Assembly: GCF_017309955.1 (NCBI RefSeq)
Contig: NZ_CP021247.1
Location: forward strand, 372,001-436,000
DNA from: Novosphingobium sp. KA1
GTDB taxonomy: Bacteria; Pseudomonadota; Alphaproteobacteria; Sphingomonadales; Sphingomonadaceae
Direction: 5' to 3'
Length of the DNA stretch: 64,000 bases
Shown: piece after piece, positions 44,521 to 53,470 of the stretch
Numbering within the stretch: position 1 is the first letter of the stretch
Layout: each line of letters opens with the position of its first letter
Translations under genes and position numbers: made by a program
The notes under the pieces: model-generated
Told to the model about the DNA's origin: nothing
Database searches by the model: none
What the model saw: only the letters and a program-made list of their open reading frames with translations

Positions 44521-45488
44521 GCGATGCCCGCTGGCTTGCGGCGGCGGCGGCGCTGGCCGCGCGGGCGCGACCGCTGAGCCGCCCCAATCCCGGCGTCGGC
44601 GCGATTCTGGTCAAGCATGGCAAAGTCATCGCACGCGGCTGGACCCAGCCGGGCGGTCGCCCCCATGCCGAAGCCGTGGCCCTCGCCGCAGCGGGCGAGG
44701 CGGCGCGCGGCGCCACGCTCTACGTCACTCTCGAACCTTGCGCGCACCAGTCCGCCCGCGGCCCCGCCTGCGCCGACCTTGTCTGCGCGTCGGGCGTGGC
44801 GCGCGTGGTGATCGGCTGCATGGACCCCGATCCGCGCACCTCCGGCGAAGGCCTCGCCCGCATCCGCGCGGCCGGGATCGAGGCGGAATACCTGCCCTCG
44901 CCCGCCTGCACGCGCAGCCTGTCCGGCTACCTCGTTTCCAAGCGCCTCGGCCGCCCCGAAGTGACGCTGAAGCTGGCGCTCTCGCTCGACGGCTGCATGG
45001 CCATGGCGAACGGCGAGAGCCAGTGGATCACCGGGCCCCAGGCCCGCGCCCACACCCACGCCATGCGCGCCAAAGCCGATGCCATCCTGGTCGGCGGCGG
45101 CACCCTGCGGGCGGACAACCCACGCCTCGACGTGCGCCTGCCCGGCCTTGCCGCGCGCAGCCCCGAACGCTGGGTACTGACCCGCGGCGCAGCGCCCGAC
45201 GGCTGGCGCGCCCTGCCCTCGCCCGAGGCGATTACCTCGATGGAAGGCGTTCAATACCTCTTTGTCGAGGGCGGCGCGGTCACCGCCACGGCCTTCCTCG
45301 CCGCCGGACTGGTCGATCGCCTGCTGCTCTACCGCGCGCCGATCCTGGTCGGCGGCCGCCCGGCGCTCGGTGACTACGGCCTCGCCCGCCTTGCCGATGC
45401 CCACGGCCGCTGGTCGCTGACCACGCGGCGGCGGCTTGGCAGCGACACCCTCGAAGTCTACGAAAGCAGCCTATGTTCACCGGAATAG
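44517..45488 (+). CDS. ribD: Riboflavin biosynthesis deaminase/reductase RibD
   Basis: A 323-residue bifunctional enzyme for steps two and three of riboflavin synthesis. Deaminase domain (about 1-145): zinc ligands in PHAEAVAL, and in [18 protein letters not shown]. Reductase domain (about 150-323): [42 protein letters not shown] and [15 protein letters not shown]. The GTG start at 44517 overlaps the preceding stop; the end overlaps ribE by 16 bases. It is a little shorter than the E. coli enzyme (367 residues), mainly in the reductase domain. No FMN riboswitch was seen upstream. Confidence 0.95.
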   Translation: MSDARWLAAAAALAARARPLSRPNPGVGAILVKHGKVIARGWTQPGGRPHAEAVALAAAGEAARGATLYVTLEPCAHQSARGPACADLVCASGVARVVIGCMDPDPRTSGEGLARIRAAGIEAEYLPSPACTRSLSGYLVSKRLGRPEVTLKLALSLDGCMAMANGESQWITGPQARAHTHAMRAKADAILVGGGTLRADNPRLDVRLPGLAARSPERWVLTRGAAPDGWRALPSPEAITSMEGVQYLFVEGGAVTATAFLAAGLVDRLLLYRAPILVGGRPALGDYGLARLADAHGRWSLTTRRRLGSDTLEVYESSLCSPE

Positions 45489-46090
45489 TCACCGCCGTCG
45501 GCCAGATCCGCGAAGCCCGCCAGTCGGGCGACCTGCGCGCCGTCATCACCTGCCCCTGGGACCCTGCCGGGATCGCCATGGGCGCCTCGATCGCCTGCTC
45601 GGGCGTGTGCCTCACCGTCATCGACAAAGGCGGCCGCGAAGGCGATGCCTGGTTCGCGGTGCAGATTTCCGCCGAATCGGTCGCGCGCACCGTCCCCGGA
45701 CGCTGGACCGAAGGCACCTCGCTGAACCTCGAACAGGCGCTCAAGCTGGGCGACGAACTGGGCGGACACATCGTCACCGGCCATGTCGACGGCGTCGGCA
45801 CCGTGGCCAGCATCACGCCCGAAGGCGATTCGCTGCGCTTCGTGATCGCGGCGCCTGCGGAACTGGCGCCCTACCTCGCCCCCAAGGGCTCGATCACGGT
45901 GGACGGCGTCTCGCTGACCGTGAACGACGTCGCCGACCAGAGCGACGGCAGCTGCCACTTCATGCTCAACATCATCCCGCACACCGCCGAAGTCACCACC
46001 ATCGGCGCGCTCAAGGCGGGCGACGGGGTGAACCTCGAAATCGACGTGCTGGCGCGGTATCTGCAGCGGATGCAGTCGCTGCGGGGGTGA
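45473..46090 (+). CDS. ribE: Riboflavin synthase alpha subunit
   Basis: A 205-residue riboflavin synthase that dismutates two 6,7-dimethyl-8-ribityllumazine molecules into riboflavin. It consists of two lumazine-binding repeats: [14 protein letters not shown]... with SIACSGVCLTV in the first, and LGGHIVTGHVDGVGTVASI with SITVDGVSLTVNDV in the second. MFTGIV at the start and HVDGVG are family hallmarks. It overlaps ribD by 16 bases. The other genes of the pathway (ribBA, ribH) are not in the window after it; a GC-rich repeat follows the stop. Confidence 0.96.
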   Translation: MFTGIVTAVGQIREARQSGDLRAVITCPWDPAGIAMGASIACSGVCLTVIDKGGREGDAWFAVQISAESVARTVPGRWTEGTSLNLEQALKLGDELGGHIVTGHVDGVGTVASITPEGDSLRFVIAAPAELAPYLAPKGSITVDGVSLTVNDVADQSDGSCHFMLNIIPHTAEVTTIGALKAGDGVNLEIDVLARYLQRMQSLRG

Positions 46091-46170
46091 GATTCGCGCG
46101 GAGGGTGGAAGAGCCGCGCTCGACCGCACCGATGCGCCCAAACCGCCACTAATCTTGCACCATCATCCTC

Positions 46171-46250
46171 GTCGCCCCCGCGAAGGCGGGGGCCCCGCTT
46201 CTGCCACGCCCGCAAGGACAAGCGGGATCCCCGCCTTCGCGGGGATGACG
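46171..46250. repeat. REP-like GC-rich double palindrome
   Basis: CCCCCGCGAAGGCGGGGG and its near complement CCCCGCCTTCGCGGGG, separated by about 35 bases with CCCGCTT / AAGCGGG between, form either two hairpins or one long stem. This is a sequence type repeated widely in proteobacterial genomes. It may serve as the convergent terminator between ribE and the GNAT gene. The 231-base gap 46091-46321 shows nothing else. Confidence 0.7.
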
Positions 46251-46321
46251 GAGTTTTGGGTTGCGGGTCGCGTTGTGAATACTGGTGAGGCGGAATACTC
46301 GACTTCTTCGTTTCCGCGTGA

Positions 46322-46855
46322 CTAAGCCGCCAGAGGCCCCGCCGCAAAGCTCTCGCGCGTAATCTCGAACAGCACATGCGGCACGATCACGCCGCACATC
46401 TCGCGCTCGAAGGTGCGATCGGTCAAATGCCCGCCGATATGCCCCATCGCCTTGCGCGAGATCACGTTCTGCGCGCCGACCTTGAAGATCACCCGCTCAA
46501 AATGCGCCAGCGCGTGGGCCAGCATCAGGCGCTTCATCTCCGCGTTGAAACCGCCGCCCCAGTAGGCACGAGCAAGGAAAGTCCAGCCGATCTCGATCTC
46601 GTCGCCCTCGGGCGGGCCATAGCGGCTGGAGCCGATCACCGCCCCGCTCTGCTGGTCGATAATGGCAAAAGCGCCGCCGCCCTCCAGAGCGTCGGCAAAG
46701 AACTGGCGGAACACCGGTTCCTGCCAGCGGTCGTGGGCGGGGTGAACCGCCCAGATCTCGCGGTCGGAGGCTACCGCGTAGAGTGCGTCCCAATCGTCTG
46801 AACGAAGGGGACGCAGGACCAGCCGGTCCCCTTCGAGGACCGGCTGACGATCCAT
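46322..46855 (-). CDS. GNAT family N-acetyltransferase
   Basis: A 177-residue acetyltransferase of the RimJ/RimL-like group (Acetyltransf_3). MDRQPVLEGDRLVLRPLRSDDWDALYAVASD is the typical start; SSRYGPPEGDEIEIGWTFLARAYWGGGFNAEMKRLMLAHALAHFERVIFKVGAQNVISRKAMGHIGG contains the acetyl-CoA binding R/Q-x-x-G/A-like loop (RAYWGGG) and the N-x-x-S-R motif. The substrate is unknown. It lies 1 base after the aminotransferase stop and is probably its co-transcribed downstream partner. Confidence 0.88.
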   Translation of the reverse strand: MDRQPVLEGDRLVLRPLRSDDWDALYAVASDREIWAVHPAHDRWQEPVFRQFFADALEGGGAFAIIDQQSGAVIGSSRYGPPEGDEIEIGWTFLARAYWGGGFNAEMKRLMLAHALAHFERVIFKVGAQNVISRKAMGHIGGHLTDRTFEREMCGVIVPHVLFEITRESFAAGPLAA

Positions 46856-46856
46856 C

Positions 46857-48035
46857 TCAGGCCGTCACGTCGGCGACAGCGGCGATGAACTTGTCGATGT
46901 TGCCCATCGTCAGGCCCGCCACGTTGATGCGGCCAGACCCTGCCATGTAGACGCCGTGCTTGGTGCGCATGGCAAGGACCTGGTCCTTGTTCAGCGGCAC
47001 GATCGAGAACAGGCCGTTCTGGCCGCCCATCGGCGTCAGGTCGGCCGAACCGGCGGTGCCGGCGGCGGCCAGCTTGGCGCGCACTTCACGCATGCGCTCG
47101 CGCATCTCGTCGAGCTCGGCGAGCCAGTCGGCGGTCAGCGTCTCGTCTTCGAGGACGAGGCGGACAGCGGCGCCGCCGTGGTCTGGCGGCTGCGACCAGT
47201 TGGCGCGGGCGAGGTTGTGGCCGTTCGACATCACGCGGGCGAGGTCGGCCGGATCGCCAACCATCGCGTAGAGCGCGCCGACGCGGTCACGGTAGAGGCC
47301 GAAGTTCTTGTCGCACGAATAGCAGATCAGCGCTTCCGGCACGGCGGCGAGCACGCGGCGCAGGCCATAGGCGTCTTCTTCCATGCCCTTGCCCAGGCCC
47401 TGATAGGCGAGGTCGAGGATCGGCAGGATCTTCGCAGCGGCGATCAGGCCGGCGATCTCGTCCCACTGCGCGTTGCTGTAATCGATGCCCGTGGGGTTGT
47501 GGCAGCAGCCGTGCAGCAGGATGGCATCGCCTTCGCGGGCATCGGCGATGGCGGCGCGCAGCGCGTCCATGTCGGTGGTGCCCGAAGCGAGCGCGTGATT
47601 GAATTCAACGACTTCAAGGCCGAGGTCGGCGCAGATCTGGGCGTGGTTGGGCCAGCTGGGAACGCCGACGATGATGCGGTTGTAGCCGGCGCGCTTCACC
47701 ATGGCGAGCGCGAGGCGCAGCGAGCCGGTGCCGCCGGGGGTCTGCATGCCCTCGATGCGGCCGCCCATCGACGGGTCGGCCTTACCGAACACATAAGGCA
47801 TCAGCGCTTCGACAAAGCCCATGTCGCCCTCGGGACCGAGGTAGGCTTTCGAATCCTGCTCGGCGACGAGTTTGGCCTCGGCGGCCTTGATCGAGCGGAA
47901 CACCGGAGTGTCGCCCTCACCGGTGCGGTAGACGCCGACACCAAGGTCGATCTTGTCCGCGCGCGGATCGTCGTTGTGGAGCTTGATCAGCGCAAGAAGC
48001 GCGTCGGCGGGCTGTTGCTGAAGGTTCGTAAGCAT
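46857..48035 (-). CDS. Aromatic/aspartate aminotransferase (class I, fold type I PLP enzyme)
   Basis: A 392-residue class I aminotransferase of the AspC/TyrB group. DKIDLGVGVYRTGEGDTPVF and QTPGGTGSLRLA are typical of this group; HGCCHNPTGIDY is the pyridoxal phosphate and substrate site; PILDLAYQGLGKGMEED follows; the lysine that forms the Schiff base is in SCDKNFGLYRDRVGAL. It transfers amino groups from aspartate or aromatic amino acids to 2-oxoglutarate. Aspartate and aromatic specificity cannot be separated by sequence alone; sphingomonad homologues are usually called aromatic. It starts at ATG 48035. Confidence 0.92.
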   Translation of the reverse strand: MLTNLQQQPADALLALIKLHNDDPRADKIDLGVGVYRTGEGDTPVFRSIKAAEAKLVAEQDSKAYLGPEGDMGFVEALMPYVFGKADPSMGGRIEGMQTPGGTGSLRLALAMVKRAGYNRIIVGVPSWPNHAQICADLGLEVVEFNHALASGTTDMDALRAAIADAREGDAILLHGCCHNPTGIDYSNAQWDEIAGLIAAAKILPILDLAYQGLGKGMEEDAYGLRRVLAAVPEALICYSCDKNFGLYRDRVGALYAMVGDPADLARVMSNGHNLARANWSQPPDHGGAAVRLVLEDETLTADWLAELDEMRERMREVRAKLAAAGTAGSADLTPMGGQNGLFSIVPLNKDQVLAMRTKHGVYMAGSGRINVAGLTMGNIDKFIAAVADVTA

Positions 48036-48170
48036 GGCGGGCGGGCCTTACTCCGCACCGTCCGCCCGCGCAACCGGGATTGACAGGGAATTACCGCAAG
48101 CAGCCCGCGCAGTGGTGCAACGGCCACAAAACCGATGGCGCGAAGCAACTTTCTTGGCCGAAATACGCCT

Positions 48171-48234
48171 GCGGCACCGGCCCACGCTCCCCTCCCGACC
48201 TCCCATGACGGTGTATCCTGGATGGGAGGTCGGG
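48171..48234. repeat. Structured intergenic element, GTGTATCCTG-loop family, copy B
   Basis: GCGGCACCGGCCC (48171-48183) is the complement of the GGGCCGGTGCCGC box. Next is the hairpin CCCGACCTCCCAT / ATGGGAGGTCGGG (48194-48206 with 48222-48234) with a 15-base loop holding GTGTATCCTG. It is the inverted counterpart of the element at 11274. One stem pair is T:A here and A:T there, preserving pairing. With the next repeat it fills the gap 48036-48353. Confidence 0.65.
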
Positions 48235-48248
48235 TCGGCGCCACGTCG

Positions 48249-48345
48249 TTTTCCAATCAGGTGGATTCACCTGATGACTCGGAAAACGCGTAAAACCAAA
48301 ACCATAGAGCAGTTGATCCGATGCAATCGGATCGGAAACTGCTCT
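48249..48345. repeat. Double palindrome repeat
   Basis: First, GTTTTCC / GGAAAAC encloses ATCAGGTG / CACCTGAT (48249-48287). Second, AGAGCAGTT / AACTGCTCT encloses GATCCGAT / ATCGGATC (48306-48345). Such segments recur between genes in alphaproteobacteria. They lie just beyond the stop of the minus-strand eipA-like gene at 48354. Confidence 0.65.
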
Positions 48346-48353
48346 AGCCCGGA

Positions 48354-49154
48354 TTAAAACGGCAGCCAATTCTGCTTGTGCGAGAACTTCATGTAGCCGA
48401 TGTTCGCGCCGAGACGCAGGCCCGCGCCCGCACGGACCGGGATCAGCACCACGTTGCCGCGGCGCAGATAGCTGACGGTGAAGCCGCCGATCAGATAGGC
48501 CTGCCCCTCGCCCGCGCCGAATCGGTGGTAGAGATCCTCGCTGTCGTAGAGGTTGTAGACCAGCACGAAGGCATTGCCCGCATTGGCGCCCGCGTCGAAA
48601 CCGATCGAGGGGCCGGTCCAGTAGACCGGCTGCTCGCCCTCGATCTTGTGATAGAGCGTGCCAGAACCGTAACGCAGCCCCACTGCCAGCGCGCCGCCGG
48701 CCTCGCGGCCGACGATGTAGCCGTTGGGCTCGCCCTGCTTGGCCAGCAGATCCTTGATCAGGTCCGCAAGGCCCTTGGCGCCCTTGCCGAACACGCCTTC
48801 GGCAGCCCCGATCAGGTCATCCTCGTGATAGGTGCTGGAACTGTCCGCCGCCACCGGGGCGCCATTGGGGCCGACAGGCGCGGGCGTCGTCGGGATCGGT
48901 TGAACCGGCGCCGGCCCCTGATCGACCGGCATACCGTTGCCCTGGCTGTCCACCGGGGCCTGCTCGGGCACCTGCGGCGTATGGGAATACGTGGTCGGCG
49001 GCGTGCCGATGTCGGAATCGATCGCCGCGTCGGGATCGACCGTCGTCACTTGCGCCATGGCGGAGCCCAGCGGCGCGGCAAGCCCTGCCACCATCATGGC
49101 GATCCCCATGCCGATACGCAGGCGGCGTCCTTTAGCTGGCGTTTCGACTGTCAT
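48354..49154 (-). CDS. DUF1134 family envelope protein (EipA-like)
   Basis: A 266-residue exported protein of the DUF1134 family, whose Brucella member EipA is a periplasmic beta-barrel-like protein needed for envelope integrity. The signal peptide (about 1-38, GMGIAMMVAGLAAPLGSAMAQ) is followed by a Pro-rich linker (about 60-110) and the DUF1134 domain (about 125-266), with EPNGYIVGREAGGALAVGLRYGSG, PVYWTGPSIGFDAGANAGNAFVLVYNL and the terminal GANIGYMKFSHKQNWLPF. ATG 49154 (MTVETP) is used; the frame further upstream has no signal-peptide logic. Its own transcript probably ends in the double palindrome. Confidence 0.9.
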   Translation of the reverse strand: MTVETPAKGRRLRIGMGIAMMVAGLAAPLGSAMAQVTTVDPDAAIDSDIGTPPTTYSHTPQVPEQAPVDSQGNGMPVDQGPAPVQPIPTTPAPVGPNGAPVAADSSSTYHEDDLIGAAEGVFGKGAKGLADLIKDLLAKQGEPNGYIVGREAGGALAVGLRYGSGTLYHKIEGEQPVYWTGPSIGFDAGANAGNAFVLVYNLYDSEDLYHRFGAGEGQAYLIGGFTVSYLRRGNVVLIPVRAGAGLRLGANIGYMKFSHKQNWLPF

Positions 49155-49466
49155 TTCCCTCGCTCCCCTGAGTAATCCGATTGATGCGATCCCGCGCCCG
49201 AATTCGGGCTCCGCACGCGCCGGGGGGCGGCGCATTGCGGCAGGACGCTAGCAGAGTGCACCCCGCCTGACCCTGCAATGAACGGTCGGCAGGGCGAGTC
49301 CGTTTCGCGACGGATCGAATCGGGCCTGAGCGCCGCCGAAACAATCCGTAGACCAAAACAGTCCACAGGCATTTTCCGGAGCGGATCGGCAAATGCGCAA
49401 ATCCAGCGACATGCCCCTTGCCCGACCCCGAAGCCCTCGTTATAGGGCGCCTCCTAGCCGCAGCAC

Positions 49467-49558
49467 GGAGACGTGGGTGAGTGGCTGAAACCAGCGGTTT
49501 GCTAAACCGTCGTACTCTTAAGGGGGTACCGAGGGTTCGAATCCCTCCGTCTCCGCCA
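49467..49558 (+). tRNA. tRNA-Ser (anticodon GCU)
   Basis: The 92 bases fold as a class II tRNA: acceptor GGAGACG / CGTCTCC, D arm with GGGTGAGTGGC, anticodon stem GCGGT with loop TTGCTAA (anticodon GCT), a long variable arm (about 49510-49530, TACTCTTAAGGGGGTA), T arm GAGGG TTCGAATC CCTC, and encoded CCA (49556-49558). Reads AGC/AGU serine codons. No integrase or att-like duplication was seen next to it. Confidence 0.97.
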
Positions 49559-49766
49559 TGCGGCTTTCGGTTTCAGCCTTTTCCCTTCATACAGACAAGC
49601 AAGAGCAAACCCCTCGCGGGGAACGCAAAAGCCATGTCTGCGCACGTGTGTTGCTGAACCGTTTCCAATAGTTTCGTGCTGGCAATACTTCGTTACAGAG
49701 CCGTACGAAGCAGGACACGGAGCGTCCTCACATTCAGGTCCATTGCCAGTCTATGGAGACCTGAAA

Positions 49767-50033
49767 GTGACCAAGTTCCCCGTTCTCGCCGCTATCGCCT
49801 CGCTTTCGCTCGCCCTGCCCGGCGCCGCGATCGCCAACGAGACCATCGCCCACCTCAAGGGCCATCCCGCCGTTTCCGCCCCCAAGGCCAAGCGTACCGC
49901 CGCCGCGCGCGTGGCCTGCCACCCCGAACCGTCGAAGGGCCGCGACTGCCGCCACCGCGCGCTGCAGGCCGACGCCAAGGCAGCCGCGCAGAGCGATGGC
50001 ACCCAGCTCGCCGCCAACGAGGGCGCGCGCTGA
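49767..50033 (+). CDS. Hypothetical small secreted protein
   Basis: An 88-residue protein with a signal peptide (about 1-22, FPVLAAIASLSLALPGAAIAN) and a short basic mature part with two cysteines (VACHPEPSKGRDC). Not recognised. GTG 49767 (MTKFPVLA) is chosen since GGAG lies 8 bases upstream; the frame upstream offers no better start. Its stop overlaps the next gene (TGATG), so the two form a pair. Confidence 0.65.
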   Translation: MTKFPVLAAIASLSLALPGAAIANETIAHLKGHPAVSAPKAKRTAAARVACHPEPSKGRDCRHRALQADAKAAAQSDGTQLAANEGAR

Positions 50034-50653
50034 TGCCGCTACGCGCGGGCATGGCCGGCGTGATCGGCATTCTCGGCCTTCCCGCGCTCCTGCTCGCGGG
50101 TGAAGCGGCGGCGCGCGAGCTCGCGCCCGCCGCAAGCCCGGCCGCGGTCATCGACGACCCGGCCCTGCCGCATGTCCTTGCCACCACCCACAAGGCAGGC
50201 AAGCGCGGCCATGGCCGGGCGGCGGCGGGCAGCGTCGAGATCGGCCCCGCCCATCTGCGCGCCCATGTCGACCGCGAAAGCGGCGCGGTGCGCTGGCAGC
50301 TCTGGCAGGAAGTGACCCATGCCGGGCTGGCCCGCGACATGACCGGCCTTGCCCTCGGCATCGACGGCGACGCCGCCCGAACGAGCGCGGCACTGCCGCT
50401 CGCCCAGGTCGAGCGCCAGGCGGAGCGCTGCCCCACGCAGGACGCGCTGGTCACCGCCTGCACTACCCGTGTCCATTATGCCTTCGACGTGCCGGCCGGC
50501 ACCGTCGCGCGCATGGCCGCCAGCCCCTCGCCGACCAGGCTTGCCTTGCACGACACGATCGGCCGCACGTTCCAAGCCTCGATGCATCCGGACGAAGCCG
50601 CCGGAATTTCCGACGCGGTTGCCGCACTGCAGCCGCCGCAAGGAACCGACTAA
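50033..50653 (+). CDS. Hypothetical secreted protein
   Basis: A 206-residue protein with N-terminal signal sequence (about 1-28, GVIGILGLPALLLAGEAAAREL) and no recognised domain. The mature part contains AHLRAHVDRESGAVRWQLWQEVTHAGLA and a cysteine pair in ERCPTQDALVTACTTRVHYAFDVPAG; alternating strands suggest a beta-rich fold. It is translationally coupled to the upstream small protein by TGATG and lies about 140 bases before the two-component genes, though a shared role is only a guess. Confidence 0.65.
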   Translation: MPLRAGMAGVIGILGLPALLLAGEAAARELAPAASPAAVIDDPALPHVLATTHKAGKRGHGRAAAGSVEIGPAHLRAHVDRESGAVRWQLWQEVTHAGLARDMTGLALGIDGDAARTSAALPLAQVERQAERCPTQDALVTACTTRVHYAFDVPAGTVARMAASPSPTRLALHDTIGRTFQASMHPDEAAGISDAVAALQPPQGTD

Positions 50654-50790
50654 AGGGATGGGAAACGCAAATCGCTCCGTTTCCCACTACCCTGGATTTG
50701 CCAATCGCCGCCCTCCCCCCTACATCAGCTGACGACGAGATCATGATCCAGAGTGTCGCCCCCGTTTATCGCCACCTCGACGAAGCACCC

Positions 50791-51528
50791 ATGTCCACGC
50801 CCACAATCCTGCTCGTCGAGGACGACGGCCCCCTCCGCACCCTGACCGCGCGCGCCTTGCGCCAGAGCGGGTTCAACGTGCTCACCGCCGCCACCGGCGC
50901 GGAAATGTGGGTGACGCTGCGCGAGGGGCCGGTCAGCCTGGTCGTGCTCGACGTGATGCTGCCGGGCACCAGCGGCTTCGACCTGTTCCGCCGCCTGCGC
51001 CGCGAAAGCGATGTGCCGGTGATCTTCATCAGCGCCCGCGGCAGCGAGGAAGACCGCGTACTCGGCCTTGAACTGGGCGCGGACGACTATCTCGCCAAGC
51101 CCTTCAGCACCCGCGAACTGGCCGCGCGTGTCAGCGCCGTGCTGCGCCGGGGCGGCAACAGCGCCGGGCCGGACACCGCCGCGGCCGACGGCGTGGCCGA
51201 TGGCCGCATGCCCGACGCGATCCTGTTCGACGGCTGGACGCTGTCGATGGCGCGCCGCGAGCTGCGCTCGCCGACCGGCGCGATGGTGGACCTCACCGGT
51301 GCCGAGTTCGACCTGCTGGCCACTTTCCTCGCCTACCCCCAGCGCGTGCTGGGCCGCGAGCGGCTGATCGAGCTTTCGCGCGCACGCCTGGGTGACAGTT
51401 CCGACCGCAGCGTCGACGTGCTGGTCAGCCGCCTGCGCCGCAAGCTTCAGGGCGAAGGTGCCGAGCCGCCGATCGTCACCGTGCGCGGCGTCGGCTACAT
51501 GTTCAAGGCCGAGGTCACGCGCGCCTGA
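50791..51528 (+). CDS. OmpR family response regulator
   Basis: A 245-residue response regulator. Receiver domain (about 1-115): acid pair in LLVEDDGPLRTLT, phosphoacceptor Asp54 in VVLDVMLPGTSG, Lys103 in DYLAKPFS. DNA-binding winged helix (about 145-245): DLTGAEFDLLATFLAYPQRVLGRERLIELS, RSVDVLVSRLRRKLQ and VTVRGVGYMFK. ATG 50791 (MSTPTILLVEDD) is the usual family start; ATG 50743 in frame would add 16 residues. Its stop overlaps the kinase start (TGATG), so it forms a classical pair. Target genes are unknown. Confidence 0.93.
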   Translation: MSTPTILLVEDDGPLRTLTARALRQSGFNVLTAATGAEMWVTLREGPVSLVVLDVMLPGTSGFDLFRRLRRESDVPVIFISARGSEEDRVLGLELGADDYLAKPFSTRELAARVSAVLRRGGNSAGPDTAAADGVADGRMPDAILFDGWTLSMARRELRSPTGAMVDLTGAEFDLLATFLAYPQRVLGRERLIELSRARLGDSSDRSVDVLVSRLRRKLQGEGAEPPIVTVRGVGYMFKAEVTRA

Positions 51529-52853
51529 TGCAGACACGCCGGTTCCGCCTGTTCCGGCGTTTTGGCCTCATCGAGCGGCTGATCGCCGTCCTGCTGCTGG
51601 TCATCCTCATCGATTTCATTGCCAATACGGTGCTGTTCGAGCGGGCCAGCTCGTTCGAACTGCGCCGCGACGATGCCGAGCGCATTGCCGAGAACCTGGT
51701 GCTGGCCAGCCGCGCGATCGAGCGTGCGTCGCTGGCCGACCGCCCCGGCGTGACCGGGGCCCTTTCCACCAAACGCTTCGTGCTCGAATGGTCGCCCCCC
51801 TCGCAGCGCCATCGCGGCTCGATCGGACTGGCCAACTTGCGCGCGCAAGTGGTCGAGATCCAGCCGGAACTCGCCCATGCCGACCTCGAACTCCATCTCG
51901 AAACCATTCCCGGGCGCGGCAATATCGGCGGCTCGTTGCGCCTGCCGGACAATTCGCTGCTGTCCTTCCGCACCCACGCCCGTGCCGCCTGGAGCCTGAC
52001 CGCCGGGCGCCTCGCCAGCCTGCTGGTGCCGGCGCTGCTGCTGGTCTCGCTGGCCTGGCTGCTGCTGCGCGCCGCGCTCGACCCGCTGCGCTCGCTGGTG
52101 CGCGCCACCCGCAATCTCGGCGCCGGGCCACCCAAGCCGCTGCCCGAACACGGGCCTGAGGAAATGCGCGAGCTGATCCGCGCGATGAACGAGATGCAGG
52201 AGCGCATCCACCAGTCGCTTCAGGACCGCACCCACACGATGCTGGCGATCGGCCACGACCTCAAGACCCCGCTCGCCCGCATGCGGCTGCGCCTCGACGA
52301 CGGCGAGGTCGATCCCGAAGTGCGCGAGGGGCTCGACCACGACATCGAGGAAATGCGGATGCTGCTCGATTCGATCCAGGCCTATGTCGATACCGGCGGC
52401 GCCAATATCCCGGCCGAACGCATCGACCTTGCGGTGATGGCCGAAACGCTGGTCGACACGGCGGCGGATCGCGGCGCGAATGCGACCTATTCGGGACTGT
52501 CGAGCCTCGAGATCATGGCCCGCCCGGTCTCGATCCGACGGGCGCTGTCGAACCTGATCGAGAATGCCCTGCACTATGGCGGCAATGTGCGCGTCTCGCT
52601 GCGGCGCGACGGCGGCGCCGCGGAAATCACGATCGACGACGACGGCCCCGGCATTCCCGAAGACCGCATCACCGACGCCCTCCAGCCTTTCGTCCGCCTC
52701 GACAGTTCGCGCGCGCGGGATACTGCCGGCATGGGCCTCGGCCTGCCAATCGTTCGCAAGGCAGTACGGCTGGAAGGTGGCACCCTCGACTTGCGCAACC
52801 GCGCCGAGGGCGGGCTGCGCGCTACGATCAGGCTTCCGCTGGAGCCGGCCTGA
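51528..52853 (+). CDS. Sensor histidine kinase
   Basis: A 441-residue membrane histidine kinase. Two membrane helices (about 15-35 and 158-182) flank a periplasmic sensor of about 120 residues with no recognised ligand domain; HAMP follows (about 183-235, PLRSLVRATRNLG). The dimerisation box has His243 in LAIGHDLKTPLARMRL. The ATPase domain has N box NLIENALHYGG, G1 DDDGPGIP and G2 GMGLGLPIV. It is coupled to the response regulator upstream, which it presumably phosphorylates. The layout is that of EnvZ-like kinases. Confidence 0.93.
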   Translation: MQTRRFRLFRRFGLIERLIAVLLLVILIDFIANTVLFERASSFELRRDDAERIAENLVLASRAIERASLADRPGVTGALSTKRFVLEWSPPSQRHRGSIGLANLRAQVVEIQPELAHADLELHLETIPGRGNIGGSLRLPDNSLLSFRTHARAAWSLTAGRLASLLVPALLLVSLAWLLLRAALDPLRSLVRATRNLGAGPPKPLPEHGPEEMRELIRAMNEMQERIHQSLQDRTHTMLAIGHDLKTPLARMRLRLDDGEVDPEVREGLDHDIEEMRMLLDSIQAYVDTGGANIPAERIDLAVMAETLVDTAADRGANATYSGLSSLEIMARPVSIRRALSNLIENALHYGGNVRVSLRRDGGAAEITIDDDGPGIPEDRITDALQPFVRLDSSRARDTAGMGLGLPIVRKAVRLEGGTLDLRNRAEGGLRATIRLPLEPA

Positions 52854-52978
52854 AACTACCGACGCGATACTATTGGCTAGCGCTGTCGACCGCCAAGAGG
52901 ATCATGGTACAATCCTCATGCTGGTCAACGCGATAACATGCGGCAACGATTGCATCAGCGCAGTTCGGGGGAGGCCTG

Positions 52979-53410
52979 ATGCAGGTTCGTTTTGTTGTAT
53001 CGGCGATGACGGCTTTACTGCTCCTCCTGTCACTCGATCAGGTCAATGCAAATCCGTCCGCTCCAACCACCGGCGCCGACATATGTCGGCCTCCAGCCTC
53101 GAACTGGAGCCCGCAGGGCAGCGAATCCGGCGAACTCCAGTGGTACAATGCCCTTGAGGCTGCGCCGGATCGCCTGCTGTGGAACGACACCCCGATCAGC
53201 GACAAGGAATTGGCAAAGCGGTTGTCACAGGCTTCCCGCCATCCGTTGGTTCTCATAATCGCACCCTCACTGCCATGCGACCAAGTGATGGCGCTGCGCA
53301 GCGCGATCAGCCGGAAAATGAAGTGCGGCCGGGAGCGGATCTGCGTCGAGTATTCGGCCAACGCGTGGCAAGCGACCAGACCACCAACGCAACCCGCCAC
53401 GAAGAAATAG
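52979..53410 (+). CDS. Hypothetical secreted protein, ExbD-like domain
   Basis: A 143-residue protein with signal peptide (about 1-24, ALLLLLSLDQVNAN). The mature region LLWNDTPISDKELAKRLSQAS, HPLVLIIAPSLPCDQVMALRSAISRKMKC resembles the small periplasmic domain of ExbD/TolR biopolymer transport proteins (W-N-x-x-P-I-S strand, then a helix-strand-helix), but has two cysteines and no membrane anchor. Function unknown. It starts at ATG 52979 after GGGGG. Confidence 0.65.
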   Translation: MQVRFVVSAMTALLLLLSLDQVNANPSAPTTGADICRPPASNWSPQGSESGELQWYNALEAAPDRLLWNDTPISDKELAKRLSQASRHPLVLIIAPSLPCDQVMALRSAISRKMKCGRERICVEYSANAWQATRPPTQPATKK

Positions 53411-53470
53411 GCTGCACGGCCAAGGGCTGCGCCGGTTACCGGGACAAACCAAATCTCAGGCAAGACGGGC

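Noticed and set aside
49467..49760. tRNA-Ser as an integration site
   Set aside because: No integrase and no repeat of the tRNA 3' end were found downstream in the window.
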